From: Crossaster papposus
Taxonomy: Eukaryota > Echinodermata > Asteroidea > Velatida > Solasteridae
Assembly: GCA_037893245.1 (NCBI GenBank)
Contig: JBAIAA010000877.1
Location: 806,001-870,000 of the forward strand
DNA length: 64,000 nt
Direction: 5' to 3'
Part shown: piece after piece, positions 10,885-22,267 of the stretch
Layout of the letters: each line of letters begins with the position of its first letter
Numbering within the stretch: the stretch's first letter is position 1
The notes under the pieces: generated by a model
Databases searched by the model: none
What the model was told of the DNA's origin: nothing
Seen by the model: the letters and a program-made list of their open reading frames with translations, nothing else
Translations under genes and position numbers: made by a program

Positions 10885-11573
10885 GCTAAATTCAGAGAGT
10901 GTTGTACGCGATGGCAAAGCTTTAAATTGCCCCAAACTGCCTACGTTGTCGTTCATTGATATAGACCACGCACGAGGGTGTTCGGCATCGGCAAGCCGGG
11001 TAAGCATTTAGAGGCCAAGCCGTGCCTCTTGGAAGTGAAGACGCCAGCCACCCCATTGCTCTTTCAAGTGCTTTCCAGGACCGTGGACGTACCCAGAGAA
11101 GGTAGGATTTGGTATAATTATTGTGGCTAGGACAGCCATGGAGGAATGGGACAATATGGCAAATATTCGGTTAATTTATTGTTAATGTTTATGTTACAGG
11201 CCTTATCATTGTTGTAAGGTTCAATTTCAAGTCAGTGGCCATTTTTTTTATTTGTATTTATTCTATGCAAAGCGGGGACTGATGCTGGGTACTTAACCCT
11301 GTGTACAACAAAGTGTCCCTTACTAAATAGTGTCTTTTGTCTATGGGGAAAGAACTCCGTATTTGGCCACCGCATTTTATTTCATAAATTAAAACTCCCC
11401 AAAAGGCTAAAGAAATAAATGTCACCACTTTTTAAAGCCTTTTTAGGAATTTATTGTTTATAAAATGTGGTGGTGGCCAAGTATGAAACTAATTCCAGTT
11501 CTTGGTGTTTTACTGTTACGTTGAGCATTTTTGGGGCAAGTTTGTACTACAGTTTTAAATTATTATTCTGTAG

Positions 11574-11673
11574 GAGACACAGCGACAATCCGAGGGATCA
11601 TCTTCACCAATTCTGCAAGTCAAACGGGCTGAAGACAGACAAAAAATGGCAGACCAGAGAGAAATAGAACAAG
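11574..11673 (+). CDS. Internal exon of a small unidentified protein (with 12321-12421)
   Basis: Preceded by TTATTATTCTGTAG (acceptor) and followed by GTAGTA (donor). One frame is open throughout (33 codons plus 1 base): hydrophilic, starting ETQRQSEGSSSPILQVKRAE and ending MADQREIEQ, with Glu/Gln/Lys-rich coiled-coil-like composition. Phase 1 at the donor matches the frame of the next exon. A donor at 11000 (CCGG then GTAAGC) ends an upstream open frame in phase 0, which is compatible with this exon, so 10877-10999 could be a preceding exon; no start Met is visible there. Function unknown. Confidence 0.4.
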
Positions 11674-12320
11674 GTAGTAAAATCCCTTATATAAATAAAA
11701 CAGCACAAAATAGCATTTGGCATCTGCTTAATGTAATTTGTATGTAAATATAAATAGATTCAAATATAAATATAGGACTTGATGAATATAGGACTTGATG
11801 AATCCTTTAATAAAGGAAGGATACACCATTTGCAGATATCAAAAATATTTACTACTTAATTATTAGGAAAATATCTTACTTATTGGAAAGTAAATAATGA
11901 TACTAGGCATCCAGCAAAATGATTGCGCTATATATCCCATAACTGGTCAAAAATTTGCATTGTATTACCAAAAATTCAATATAGTCGTCGGGTGATCGCG
12001 AAAGAAAAGACAACAACTGCCCCCCATTTTTGTTACCAATTTCTGATAATTCTAACAATTGCCAATGATGTATCCTAACTTTAAATTAACTGAGGATTCA
12101 TACAAAAAATTGGGGGGAAATATTAAAATAGTATAAAATAATAGAAAAACATGCCTACTACTTTGTAGTTAAAGGCAACAAAATGTATTCTTAACCACTT
12201 TCATTAGAGGTTTTAGATAAAGTACATGTAAGTGTTTTTTTGTGGGAATGGATAAATGGATAACAAGTTAAAATTAGAGCTTGTTGTAGTTTATTTATGT
12301 AATATGTTGTTATTTTTCAG

Positions 12321-12421
12321 CTGCTAAAGAAGAAAACGGCAGACGAACAAGATGGGGAGCCTTTGTTGAATTTGTTCAAGCTGGTCTGCGTTCCTTAACT
12401 TCTGGTGACCAACACGTGTAA
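12321..12421 (+). CDS. Terminal coding exon of the same small protein
   Basis: Follows TTATTTTTCAG. The split codon G|CT joins in frame to the exon at 11574-11673. The exon then encodes AKEENGRRTRWGAFVEF and VQAGLRSLTSGDQHV before a TAA at 12419-12421. In this frame the two exons give 66 uninterrupted codons, while the competing frame across the junction meets a TAG just before the donor. The family is not recognised; a host gene or the tail of a transposon gene are both possible. Confidence 0.4.
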
Positions 12422-13845
12422 CTTCTTCCAGGCAGAAAACATGTCTTGCCTGTTCAGTGCATCGTTTGTAAAGATATATACTAACAAAGAGTTAATTGCG
12501 AAACAATGCCGGATGGGAAATTGCTTAAAGCAGCAAATATTAGGCAGGATGAGCTACTGTTACTTGATATTCAGGATAGGAATCTACATGTAGTAGCAAT
12601 AGAGGTAAAATACCACCGTACATGTTACCAAAGTACACCAAAGTAGCCAGGGAGTACAAGTCAAAAGCAAATGACACTGTGCAGCAAGATTATCAACTGT
12701 CATTTCAAGAATGGAGAAGCTCATCCAAGGAAAATTGGTTTAATTTACCTGCCTTTTCTTGTTCCATAGCATGTTTTATGGGAGTATGTAAATTAAAAAA
12801 CTTGAGAAGATTTACATAAGTAAAATGGCACTAATTTTCAGTGTCGTAAAAGTGAAAGTCTTGCCCTCAAGAATAATTACTTATCGCGACACATAATTTC
12901 GTATTTTAATTATCACTCCTTTAATTTCACCCCAGGTTAAGATAATCCTTTTGTTTTTACAGGTATATAAATGCAGTTATAATTTTGTTTACTGAAGCAT
13001 CATAACAAAATTTTAAAATGAATTTCAGATGTTGAAACAAAGCACTTGCTCACATTTATAGAAGCTGATGTGCTGGTTTACATTTACCTGTAACTCATTT
13101 AAGCATAATTATTACACTGTACATCTACACAAATCTGTTCCAACTTTAAAACATCATTGAATTACAATTACTGCACAGATATAACTTACAAAGCAATAAT
13201 CAATATTGCTGTATCTTACAGGATAACAATTGGTTGAAGATTGTCAATCACATGGCGTTTAAAAGTAAACCATTCTAAAAGGTTTTTGATGAAGTTCTGA
13301 TATTGTGAAAAAAATAGCAAAAATAATGATACAAAATTTGCAATAATGTATAATAAATATTTGTCATTGTTCTCATAACTGTTTCTTCTTCTTTTCTTCT
13401 GTTTTTGGGGTTTAATTTGTTTTTTTGGGGGAGTCCCAAAATCAAAAAGAAAGACAGGCAAGATACAAACATTCGGTTAATAAAATGAAAAGAAACTATG
13501 AAAACAAAAACTGAACTGTTGATAACTTGAAAAAAACTATAACTAACAATCTTGGTTTAGGAATATTTCTTTAAATACAGAATATACAGGAAATCGGGAA
13601 GACAAAAACAGAGCAGTCATTTCTGTCCAGACGAGCTCAAATCGCCCCCTGCCATTTGTTTGTGTACATTTCAATTCCTCATAGGTTTTGTACACACCTC
13701 TCCCGAAGTGACCAACAGAGGGCGCTATTTTCAAGTTGGATATTTTAAATGGTTAAGCCTAATTAATGTGCAATTTTTCTCTCTGGCGAACCTGATATTC
13801 TGATTCAATAGGATCATATTTGTATTTCTGGAAAATATCATGTAG
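12422..13845. other. Intergenic or 3' flank, AT-rich; no gene seen
   Basis: AT-rich with a T/C-rich tract near 13380-13430. Apparent ORFs here are Lys/Asn-rich and compositionally random. Confidence 0.45.
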
Positions 13846-13848
13846 CTT

Positions 13849-14161
13849 CTAGAGGGGGGTCACAATTCTTAAAATGTGAATGCCTATTTCATGTTCATCC
13901 CATGGTCTATGTCTCCCAATGCGTCGCTCGACATGATCTTCTCCTTCGTGAATACTAACTTCTGGTCTCTGGTACATGTTTATCATTGCTCGAACAATCA
14001 TTCCTCTGGGGATATCCGTAAGGGCCGTCTCTACTCGTTGTTGGAGGGTGTTAAGATATCTTGCAAACGGTACAACATAAACGATGGATTTGACGTAACC
14101 CCAGAAGAAGTAGTCCATTGGTGTCTTGTCTGGTGACCTTGGTGAGAATTTAGTGTCATGC
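13849..14161 (-). pseudogene. C-terminal fragment of a mariner-like transposase
   Basis: Reading leftward, the frame contains TKFSPRSPDKTPMDYFFWGYVKS, the usual SPDLTPxDFFLWG block that carries the last catalytic Asp of the D,D(34)D triad. It continues with ARYLNTLQQRVETAL and DIPRGMIVRAMINMYQR, matching the C-terminal helices of this family, and stops at 13849. The last M-initiated frame starts at 14118, but homology continues upstream to about 14161, where a stop interrupts it. The N-terminal HTH and the first two Asp are not seen. Confidence 0.75.
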
Positions 14162-14978
14162 CAACCACTCTACCTTAGAAAACATACTGACCAGCCTTGT
14201 ACAGTTAGCTGGACATCACCTTTAAACCATCAGTGGGTGGCTATATCTACTCCTAATCGCTCACATTATGGAATTACAAAGTCATTAATACCCAACGTGC
14301 AAGGCATCTTTGACATCCATAGGTACATCTGCATTTAAGTCAAGTGGCGGTTGTCCTATCTGGGCGTAGTCTCGGATGTTCTTGGTGTTGACCTTCCCAC
14401 ATTCAGAGGGAACTTGCTTCCATCTACTACAAGAATGAACCCCCTGTTGTCCTATAGAAACTGCATGACAATAATTGAGATTGCGCTGTGAATCTGTCGG
14501 AATGAGGCCATGTCCGAGCTACATTTTGTAAGGATGGAAGTGGAGCTAACGAGACAAACGAGTGAAAGATGTAGAAGTAACACCAATATTGTTGGTCGAA
14601 ATTAAGCAATATATTTCTGTGAAGGAACTGTGCGTGGTCTAGCTCCCGGAGTTCCTGTTATTCCTGTTTAAACTAGTTCCACAATGCCTGTACTTTGCAT
14701 GGTTCAGCACCGTACGTTTGCTTGCCTTGAATCTGGGAAGTGTTTTTTAAACATTTTTTTAGATAGATAGTTTAGTTTATTGTTTTTACACTCGTGGCTA
14801 ATGGCCAAATTACAGTAAAAATTACAATTTATACAAAAAAAGTCTACACTCAAAGGAAACAGTTTAAATATAAAACAAATATACAGTATATCGTCATTGA
14901 AAGCAACATTAACGACTCAAAGTGACATAAGTAAACCACCAACAGAACACACACCGAAAGAAACTACCTATTTAGTAA

Positions 14979-15640
14979 ATTAACAAAATAAGGAATAGGA
15001 CTATTTCTGAAACGAGAGGTCCTAGTACGCAGCTGGGAGACATTATTGCCACTACGCAGATTGCGAGAATGACTCTCATATCTAGTAGGAGGGAGAAGGT
15101 CCATGCTGCGGGTAGACTTTGAAAGTCCTTCCGCAAGCCGCTGACAGTGGTCTTCTCTTCTGCTAGACAAAGACTCAAGCTCACAGTCTTGAAGAGCGTG
15201 GTTGTATGAAGTAAACTTACCACCCAAGACTATCGGGCATGCTCGCCGGTGTCGCGTTTCTAATTGAGAGGATTGTTTACATGTGATTGAGGAATGCCAT
15301 ACTACATCAGCGTAATCTAGCAATGGTAGAATACCCTTTATACACAGTAACAAGTTCCGGTTATGTAAACCCAATTTTTTTTAGCAGACGTAGCATGTAT
15401 AATTTGCGGTTAGCTTTGACGGAAATCTCTGACATATTTTTGGTCCATTGAAGGTTGTTCTGTATCCAAACACCAAGAATTTCTGCCTGATCCACAAACT
15501 GAAGTGGGCATTGATTGATCTTGAGAACAACGGGAACAGGAACTTGTTGTTTGTAACATATCTGGAGGGCCTGGCACTTGGTTGGATTTAAGCAAAACTT
15601 ATTATTATCAGACCATTGACTAAATTGATCATCTCAGGAT
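14979..15640 (-). pseudogene. LINE (CR1/Jockey-like) reverse transcriptase, C-terminal part
   Basis: The order on the minus strand is a WSDNNKFCLNPTKCQALQI block near 15620, then ILGVWIQNNLQWTKNM, KANRKLYMLRLLKKIG, a frame change near 15370, LLDYADVVWHSSI, LETRHRRACPI, LESLSSRREDHC, and a terminal RTSRFRNSPIPYFVNLLNR before the stop. These are the thumb and C-terminal motifs of CR1/L2/Jockey-type pol. The catalytic YxDD lies upstream of the retained segment and is absent. At least one frameshift makes this a relic. Similar fragments lie at 54807-56062 (minus) and 28981-29290 (plus). Confidence 0.85.
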
Positions 15641-15917
15641 GACCATTCGTGGTTCAACCGGAAAATGTTGTCTAGGCATTTTCTCTGTGATTTGTGGTGA
15701 CGGTAATAACTACCACAACCATAATTATACTTACATTATTAACGTAACTTTAATCCCTTCATAATGTTGTTTTTTTCTCTCGAGAATTAGCCCTTTTTGC
15801 AATCGCTAGAATGAAAACTACTGGACCGAATCAGGTGATCTCGGTATCATTCTTTTAGATATAAATATTCCCCGTCTATAAACTAGTTTGTTTAGTCGGA
15901 AGGAACTAACAATATGG

Positions 15918-15949
15918 CACTCCGGGTTCTTTTGGGGGACAACCCTGTA
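15918..15949. mobile_element. Orphan mariner-type terminal repeat
   Basis: The reverse complement begins TATACAGGGTTGTCCCCCAA, the usual shape of mariner/Tc1 ends (TA followed by CAGGGTG-CCC). No partner end was identified with confidence; it might pair with the transposase relic at 13849-14161. Confidence 0.35.
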
Positions 15950-16224
15950 TAGTACGGGCCATTTTGCCGATATTGCCATTGTTTCCAATATGGCACAAGT
16001 GTTGCGCCAATGAGCAAAACCTATGTTGTACCAATGTTGGTTAAGATTGGCTTTCAAGATTAGCCTATTAATTCCACGTTTGGCCCAATATGTTTGTGCA
16101 GGCTAATGAACACATTAAATTTGGATGACGCAATGTTGGTTCGACGTTTCTCAGTAGACTGGGACAATAGTGGTCTAAACGTTGAGCTACCATAACTGTA
16201 TGGTTTAGCCAACGTCAGGCCAAC

Positions 16225-16700
16225 CTAATTTGCATATTTAAGAGTAGGGTTACCACTGATTACATTTAAAATGCATTTATCACATGCTCTTACCCTCAAA
16301 ACATAGGTGTAGACACTAAATTTGACGTGTTTACTCGTCTAGTTGGAGAGATATTGGAAAACAATTATATTTCTGTAATGGCGGCGGCTAATTTGAATAT
16401 TTAAGAGTATTGTTATCACTAATTACTTTCAAAATGCATTACCTGACCTTCACAACATAGGTGTAGACACTTTATTTGCCATGTTTACCTGCCTGGTTAC
16501 AAAGTTAGTCTAGCAAATAGTATATACAAAAATGTCAGCTATTGGCAAATTGGCGGCCATTTTGATTATGCAAATTAGACGTTCAAAAACTCAAAATTTC
16601 GCTTGGGAACCGGGTTTATCTAATTCAGCATACCTGAATTATGATACAAAAACTAGTTCCCAACTTGTACCCCAAAATTCCCCTAGCATTCACATTTTTC
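16225..16700 (-). repeat. Dispersed repeat, minus-orientation copy
   Basis: Inverted homologue of 8690-9075; it contains GGCGGCGGCTAATTTG, CAAAATTTCGCTTGGGAACC and two copies of an ACATAGGTGTAGACACT block about 155 bp apart. Internal duplication of a unit of that length is visible. Confidence 0.85.
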
Positions 16701-16849
16701 AGAAATCCCATCACTAGACTCAATTGTTCAATGTTTTAGAGTTGAATATAATAATACTGTTGTGTTGTGTGTTGTCGCAATATATTGCAAACAAATTATG
16801 GTGAATTGGGGAAGTATCTTAAAACGCATTACCGTAAAAGTTGGTACTT

Positions 16850-16882
16850 ACACAAAACCCCTAACACCGGGGGTTTTGTGTA
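16850..16882. repeat. Short perfect hairpin
   Basis: ACACAAAACCCC, a ~7-nt loop, then GGGGTTTTGTGT. A 12-bp perfect stem; no poly-T or gene context suggests a terminator. Confidence 0.75.
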
Positions 16883-16984
16883 GAAACCTTATCAGACGGT
16901 TATCAAGTGTTTATAGAGGTATCAATTGTTGTTTCTCTTTCACTAACAAAAATATATTACAATAATGCAATAATTTACTTAATA

Positions 16985-17365
16985 ATAAATACTTTTGTAC
17001 TTTTTGATGTGCTTTTTTGATGTTCTTTTTTTGATGTACTTTTTGGGGGACTTTTTTGGTGGTACTTTTTGGTTGGTACTTTTTGGTTGGTAAAAGGTTG
17101 GTACTTTTTGGTTGGTACCTTTTGGTTGGTACTTTTTGTTGGTACGTTTTGTACATTTGTGGTACTTTTTGGATACTTTTGGGGTACTTTTGGGATACTT
17201 TGGGAGTACTTTGGGGTACTTTGTGGGTACTTTGGGGGTATTTGTTGGTACTTTATTTTACTTTTTGTGTGTCTTCCTTTAACCATCTTTTCAACCAATT
17301 TTTCCAACATATTTTCAACCATCTTGTTAACCATCTTTTCAACCCTCTTTTTACACTCACTTATT
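16985..17365. repeat. Degenerate tandem repeats (GGTACTTTTTGGTT-type, then CAACCATCTTTT-type)
   Basis: From 16990 to 17270 a ~12-14 bp unit built on GGTACTTTTTGG recurs with variation. From 17280 to 17350 a second unit (TTTTCAACCATC) recurs about five times. Both give artificial low-complexity ORFs. Confidence 0.85.
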
Positions 17366-17463
17366 GATATTTGTTCGTTCGTTCGTTCGTTTGTTTTGTG
17401 TATACAGTGAAACGTCGCTATATAAAACATTCCAAACATAGACCGAACAAACAGCTTTACCTT

Positions 17464-17747
17464 ACATACGTACTGTGGACATTCCTTTGTCTTCGTGTAG
17501 TTAAAAAACGTTGACTAAATACTCATTTTTTTCGCTTTCCCAAAACAAATGTACCCTCAAATTTTGATTCTGGGCCTCTCAGCTGTCCCTTCTATCTTTT
17601 CTATATATAACCCTAACCCGTTTTTCCTCTAGCGCTCTTTTTTCGGAAACTGAAAAACGGATTGTGGACCTGGGCAATTCCACAAACCGTAACATCTTCC
17701 CGCATCGTGTGGACCTATATTGTTCGGAGGTCCACAGTGCGTATGCA
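17464..17747. repeat. Small foldback, 16-bp arms
   Basis: CATACGTACTGTGGAC at the left end is mirrored by GTCCACAGTGCGTATG at the right end (one mismatch). The interior contains further GTGGACCT/AGGTCCAC words. Confidence 0.5.
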
Positions 17748-18220
17748 AGACTAACTAACCATCTCTGGCTCCCAACTTGTGTTTACAAAAATACCGAACA
17801 TTGTTGTTAAAAAAAAACCAACGGAATTAACCAAATCCACGCTCCTTTCATAAAGTGCAAACTTAACAAACATTGTTATTGTAAATATGCCAGTATATTT
17901 GTATTAATCCACTTGGTACATCAAACGCTATTTATGCCGTTTTGATTTCCCAAATGTCAAACTGTCGCTATCTCAAAAATGTCACCTGATACTAGACCGG
18001 CCGCTAAAAATTGCCATAACGAACGATCGATATACCGTTCAACTTTATATAATCCTTAAATTCTTATATATTTCTAATATGAGCCACCACTTAGTCTTAT
18101 CTGTTTGTTGAAACATTGTTGTCTTAATTTTGTGTGTTCACATTGATTTAGTGGAAATAAATATGAAGATGGATACAAATATGAATTATGTGTCCCCAAC
18201 ATGCAAGTAAGACCGACATT
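17748..18220. other. Intergenic, AT-rich; no gene seen
   Basis: No ORF or repeat recognised. Confidence 0.45.
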
Positions 18221-19352
18221 ATTAGAGAGGTTCCGCACCGTCGCGGATACCGGTACGCATACAAATACGTCATACGTCATGCGCTCACGTGACCTGTAAC
18301 CGTTTTGAAGACGTTTCAATACACGCTACGAACTGATACCGGCCGCCATACACGTACGTAAAAACGGATACCGTTTTGGTAGACTTTGTAGCTAAGTGCC
18401 GTGTATAATCAACACAACTCCCCGCCATGTTACTGTTAGTGTTATAACCCATAAATGTAGAGTGTAATTTGTGGGCAGTGCCCGAAGAAGAAAACATGAA
18501 GAATAGACTGGCAAAAAAACGTGTCGGTGGCGACTGTACATTTTGTCATGCATGTTGTTATCGGACAGCTCGTCCCAGAACAGTCTGCCGGCCATATCCT
18601 ATTCCAAAACTCGCTGTTCTGGAGTGGCAACGAGTATCGAGGTCGCATGTGTCAGTACTTAGTATAGTACTATTTTAGTAATCGAATTTACTCTCCTTAA
18701 TTAGCAAGTTAGCACATTACAAACTTGCCTCTTGGTCTTTCAACTAACTATAACTCGGCCCTTGCCTTGCAAGTTCAACTTGTATAATTTGCCCATTGCA
18801 CAAACTAGCCACAGTATGCTAACGTTCGTTAGGCCTAACTTTTGGAAACCTGTCCTCCCGCTCATGTGAGAGTGCTTCTAGGCCTAGTAGTAGTGGTACT
18901 ACATACTGCCGACTAACTCGTCCCTAGACCCTAGTTAGTAGTAAGTTCTTGGCATCTCTATACAATTAAGTTATCCCTTTCAGCATCTAGACAAGGGATG
19001 TGGGATGGCGAGTTGTTGAGGACAGAAGTGTGTTTGTAGAGTAGACAACCTGACTACTTGGCCCAGGGCATGAAGTTTTTTGTTTTTAGGAAGCGAGTTT
19101 ATAATTGCCTTGATAGCAGCGAAAGAGTTTAGTTAGCTGGGGGAGAGTTAGTAAGGGGTGAGTTTGTAGGAGGAGAGGGAGGGAGTGCGCTGCGGGTTGA
19201 GTCGACCAACATTCTAGCCTGCATGATCCACCTACATGTGATATTTAGGCCAAATAAAAACAAAACATCCCCACTTGCTTTTTTTCGAAGGCCTTTCTTC
19301 TTTTTTTCTAAAAGGAAAAATATTAATATTAAAGGAGCAGTCTGTTATTACA

Positions 19353-19499
19353 GGTTTTGAATTGATTATGGACCCAGCTGTCTGGAATGCTGGTCTTCTT
19401 ATGATCAATAAAGCAGTCACGCTACGGAGCTGCAAGGAGCGCGTGAAAACACTCATCAAGGCCTATCGAAGGGCTAAAATGCAGTCTCTGAAAGCGTAA
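19353..19499 (+). CDS. SANT/Myb-like ORF or exon of the Harbinger element
   Basis: Follows a TTATTACAG acceptor-like sequence. The frame encodes ELIMDPAVWNAGLLMINKA and TLRSCKERVKTLIKAYRRAK before TAA at 19497-19499. The last part resembles helix 3 of trihelix/SANT domains (R-x-C-x-ER-x-x-x-L-x-x-x-YR), which Harbinger elements encode as the DNA-binding partner that brings the transposase to the ends. Earlier exon(s) were not identified. The call is tentative because the segment is only about 48 codons. Confidence 0.4.
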   Translation, partial: GFELIMDPAVWNAGLLMINKAVTLRSCKERVKTLIKAYRRAKMQSLKA

Positions 19500-20390
19500 G
19501 GAACTTCTTTGTGTTTTTTTCTTACGCTGTTCTCTAATGGGAGGCTTCAACCCCTCCCCAATATGTTCTATTTTTATCTAGTACTAATACTATACAGTGC
19601 GAGTCAAAAAGAAAGTGACCAGGGGTATGTATTTTTTTTCCGTAAAAACAACAACAATTCAATTTGATCCACCAGTAAGGTATGTCTTGATAGAGCATGT
19701 TCTTCCCAACATAATGAAAATAAAAAAAATTGAAATTGTCCTTACTATCAAGAGCTGTGCCTGTTTTACAAAAATACCCCTTTTTAATAGCTTTCCATAA
19801 CAAGATAAGATACTTTGAAGCTACCAGCTGGGTGAGCGCCAGAAATGTTACATTTTCAAAGTCTAGTTTATCTTCACTCATTGGTCAGAAATGAATGAAT
19901 AATATTGTAACTTGGACCATGAATAATATTTCTAAATCAAAGGTCCCAGAAGTACACTCAAGGAAAAAAGAAACGCAATACGCAAAATTTTTGGAAATAG
20001 GACCGGCATTGTAAAAAATAGTACATGTTCTAGATTTTGAGCAATTTAGAGATAAACGTCGATCTTTATTTATCTCGTTACGGCTGAGTGATTTGGGTGA
20101 GAAATAGGCAGCACTTGAGATTGAAAATATCAAACATACAAACTAATTGTCATGGGGGAAGGAATGGGGTTTTAAGAATACTTGGGTACCAAAAGGTTTC
20201 CAGTAAACATTCGCATTACAAATATTTTCATTTTCTTTTTTTCAACTTGGACTGGATTGCATAGTTGCATAACTAGAGTACAATATAAGGGGGGGGGGGG
20301 GAGACTCCGGGCCTTATTTTTCGTTAGTACAGTGAAACTTGACAATGTGTTTTAAACAATACAAACATTTTTGTCTTAACATTCTCAGAT

Positions 20391-20413
20391 GGGGGGGGGG
20401 GGGGGGGGGGGGG
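20391..20413. repeat. Poly-G tract (G23)
   Basis: Uninterrupted G run; a shorter G13 lies at 20289-20301. Confidence 0.98.
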
Positions 20414-20465
20414 TTGCGCCCAACCCTTTTATTTATGCAAGTGGGGGTAGTTTTCAAGTACCGAA

Positions 20466-21526
20466 CTGATTTAAGTTAAGTACTCTTCCAAAGTGAGTGG
20501 AACAAGTTAAAAGTAACGGCCTGTTTGACTACTGTACAGACATGTATGGCAATTTGTGAGCAAAGCACCAACCAGATAGTGCTTGGCAACTGGCTGAAGG
20601 CGCACTTTGAGATTTTGAAATCTAAAATTGCAAAGAGGGATACAATTTTCCCAAACTGCCACTCAACAGATTCTCCAACCGAGGACATCAAACGGTTAAA
20701 GTTTTGCTGATCTTTAGTGAGATTTGCACCCTTGAATGGGCACAGAAGATAGTTCCGGATCGGATATGCTGGATTACCATACAGGGTAAATGGTAATACG
20801 TTGACATCTACAAGTCCAGCAGCATCCATCGCATTCATAAGTCCACTTTCACGCAGTAGTGCACAGTCATGTCTTCTCCCTTCTACAGGTCCGAACATAA
20901 TCATGCCATCGGGTGTGACGATTGATTGGAACTTCAGCGAGTGAATCCTATTATGTCCGTCGTAGCACACTCGCTGGTTTCGAGTAGATCTGCATCGATG
21001 AAGTTCCATCGATGAAGCCAATACAATTTGTAAGTGAAGCACTTTATGACGAAGGTCATCTGCATATTTCTGTAACTTGTTTACTAACCATGGCTGGTTA
21101 AAGTCTGTGAAGAGGTGGCCATGTGCTTCTAACAGGTGATTGAGAACAGAGGTGACAATCATTGAGAGGGTTGATTTAGGACGTCCAAAAAAATGGTTCC
21201 AAATCTGCAAGTCTGTTGGGGTAAACAAACCGTCTGAGAAGGACACACAGACCATCCACTCCACCAGCAACGGTTCTGTTAGGGCAGACAATCCTGTTTG
21301 GCAAGTGTAGAACAGCGGCTAGGTGACGCATCGCTTCCTTGTCGAACCTGAAATTACCTCTGCACTGGACGTCAGTAAAATTGTCAAGGTTGAATTTTGG
21401 AAAGTTAGGATCATATGTTGTTGGTCCAGATTATCGCATAAGGAGAAAGGCAATAATGTCTTCGTCGTCATTTTCAACTGCTAGTGCTATGCGAAATAAA
21501 TCTTGTATTTCTATGGTTGCCGCCAT
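20466..21526 (-). pseudogene. HARBI1-like transposase (DDE_4 type), multiply frameshifted
   Basis: Starts at ATG 21526-21524 (MAATIEIQDLFRIALAVEND), meets an in-frame TAA near 21430, then continues FRFDKEAMRHLAAVLHLP and VAGGVDGLCVLLRRFVYP. A frameshift near 21200 leads to HFFGRPKSTLSMI and FNQPWLVNKLQKYADDLRHK. GFIDGT, with the first catalytic Asp, is present at 21002-21019 but only in another frame. The long frame resumes with STRNQRVCYDGHNRIHSLKF, GPVEGRRHDCALLRESGL (second Asp), LYGNPAYPIRNYLLCPF and SVEWQFGKI. The Leu/Tyr/Cys-rich end (HYLVGALLTNCHTCLYSSQT) is again out of frame after about 20625. An apparent 271-aa ORF at 20476-21291 therefore mixes frames: its first ~30 residues, middle and end are not transposase sequence. 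Inactive. Confidence 0.88.
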
Positions 21527-22267
21527 CTTGAAAGTTAGCGCCCTCAAGCGGGAATTCGTCACGGTTTGCGAAACAAGATTGATATCCGTTCCAACGCGTA
21601 CTGTTACGGTTACCGTACATGCGTATCCGTAAACGTACCGGTAGGCGGCGTGCGAAACCTCTCTACTCTAGACTAGCAGTTTTGAGTTGGTATTAACCAA
21701 TAGTTTCAGATACTAGAGGCGCGGGCGCAATATTGCAAATTTACAATTGTTGTATATGCAATTATGAATGCATACACCTTTTTTATAAGAAGTTGCATGT
21801 TATAGTCTTGCTTGCCCAGAAAGTTACTTTTGTTGTATAACATCTAACTAAGTTTGTTCTTTCATCAAGCACTTACGGTTTTAGTCTCTGCAGAATTATG
21901 TTATTAAAAAAGGTCCGTGCACTTAAAGTCTTTTCCTTTATCAACTAAATTTTCCATTTTTACGAATTTGGAGAATTCAGATTTACTTAATTTGGGTATG
22001 CAAGTATAATTTTGCATTCACTTCATGTTTATACATGACAGTTGAAAAGGATGCACCATTGGTAATTGCTTAAATTACCATGAATAGGTGGATATGGAGG
22101 ATTGTATTTTATAGTAAATATTGTTTAACTGACCCGTCCGACATACTCATTTCGTACATCATGCTGCATGCCTCGCGTTCACCGTACGCGTACCGTATTG
22201 TGTGCACACCATACACTATGCAGTCCAGTTCTGAATGATCTAATAATTTGCTCATTATTTATTTTAG

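Larger units (their letters stand above)
18222..21662. mobile_element. Degenerate Harbinger (PIF/ISL2EU-like) DNA transposon, ~3.4 kb
   Basis: The left end TTAGAGAGGTTCCGCACC matches the reverse complement of the right end (TAGAGAGGTTTCGCACGCC), and both continue into an ACCGGTACG block. Between them lie a minus-strand HARBI1-like transposase relic and a plus-strand SANT/Myb-like ORF, the usual two-gene content of this superfamily. A 3-bp TTA-type duplication is suggested on the left but is imperfect on the right (TAC). Two mariner-like end sequences (19594 and about 19954) and two poly-G runs (20289-20301 and 20391-20413) interrupt the interior. Confidence 0.7.

Noticed and set aside
16911-17439. 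Lys/Thr/Pro-rich ORF on the minus strand (and matching plus-strand ORFs)
   Set aside because: Translation of degenerate tandem repeats; composition reflects the repeat unit.
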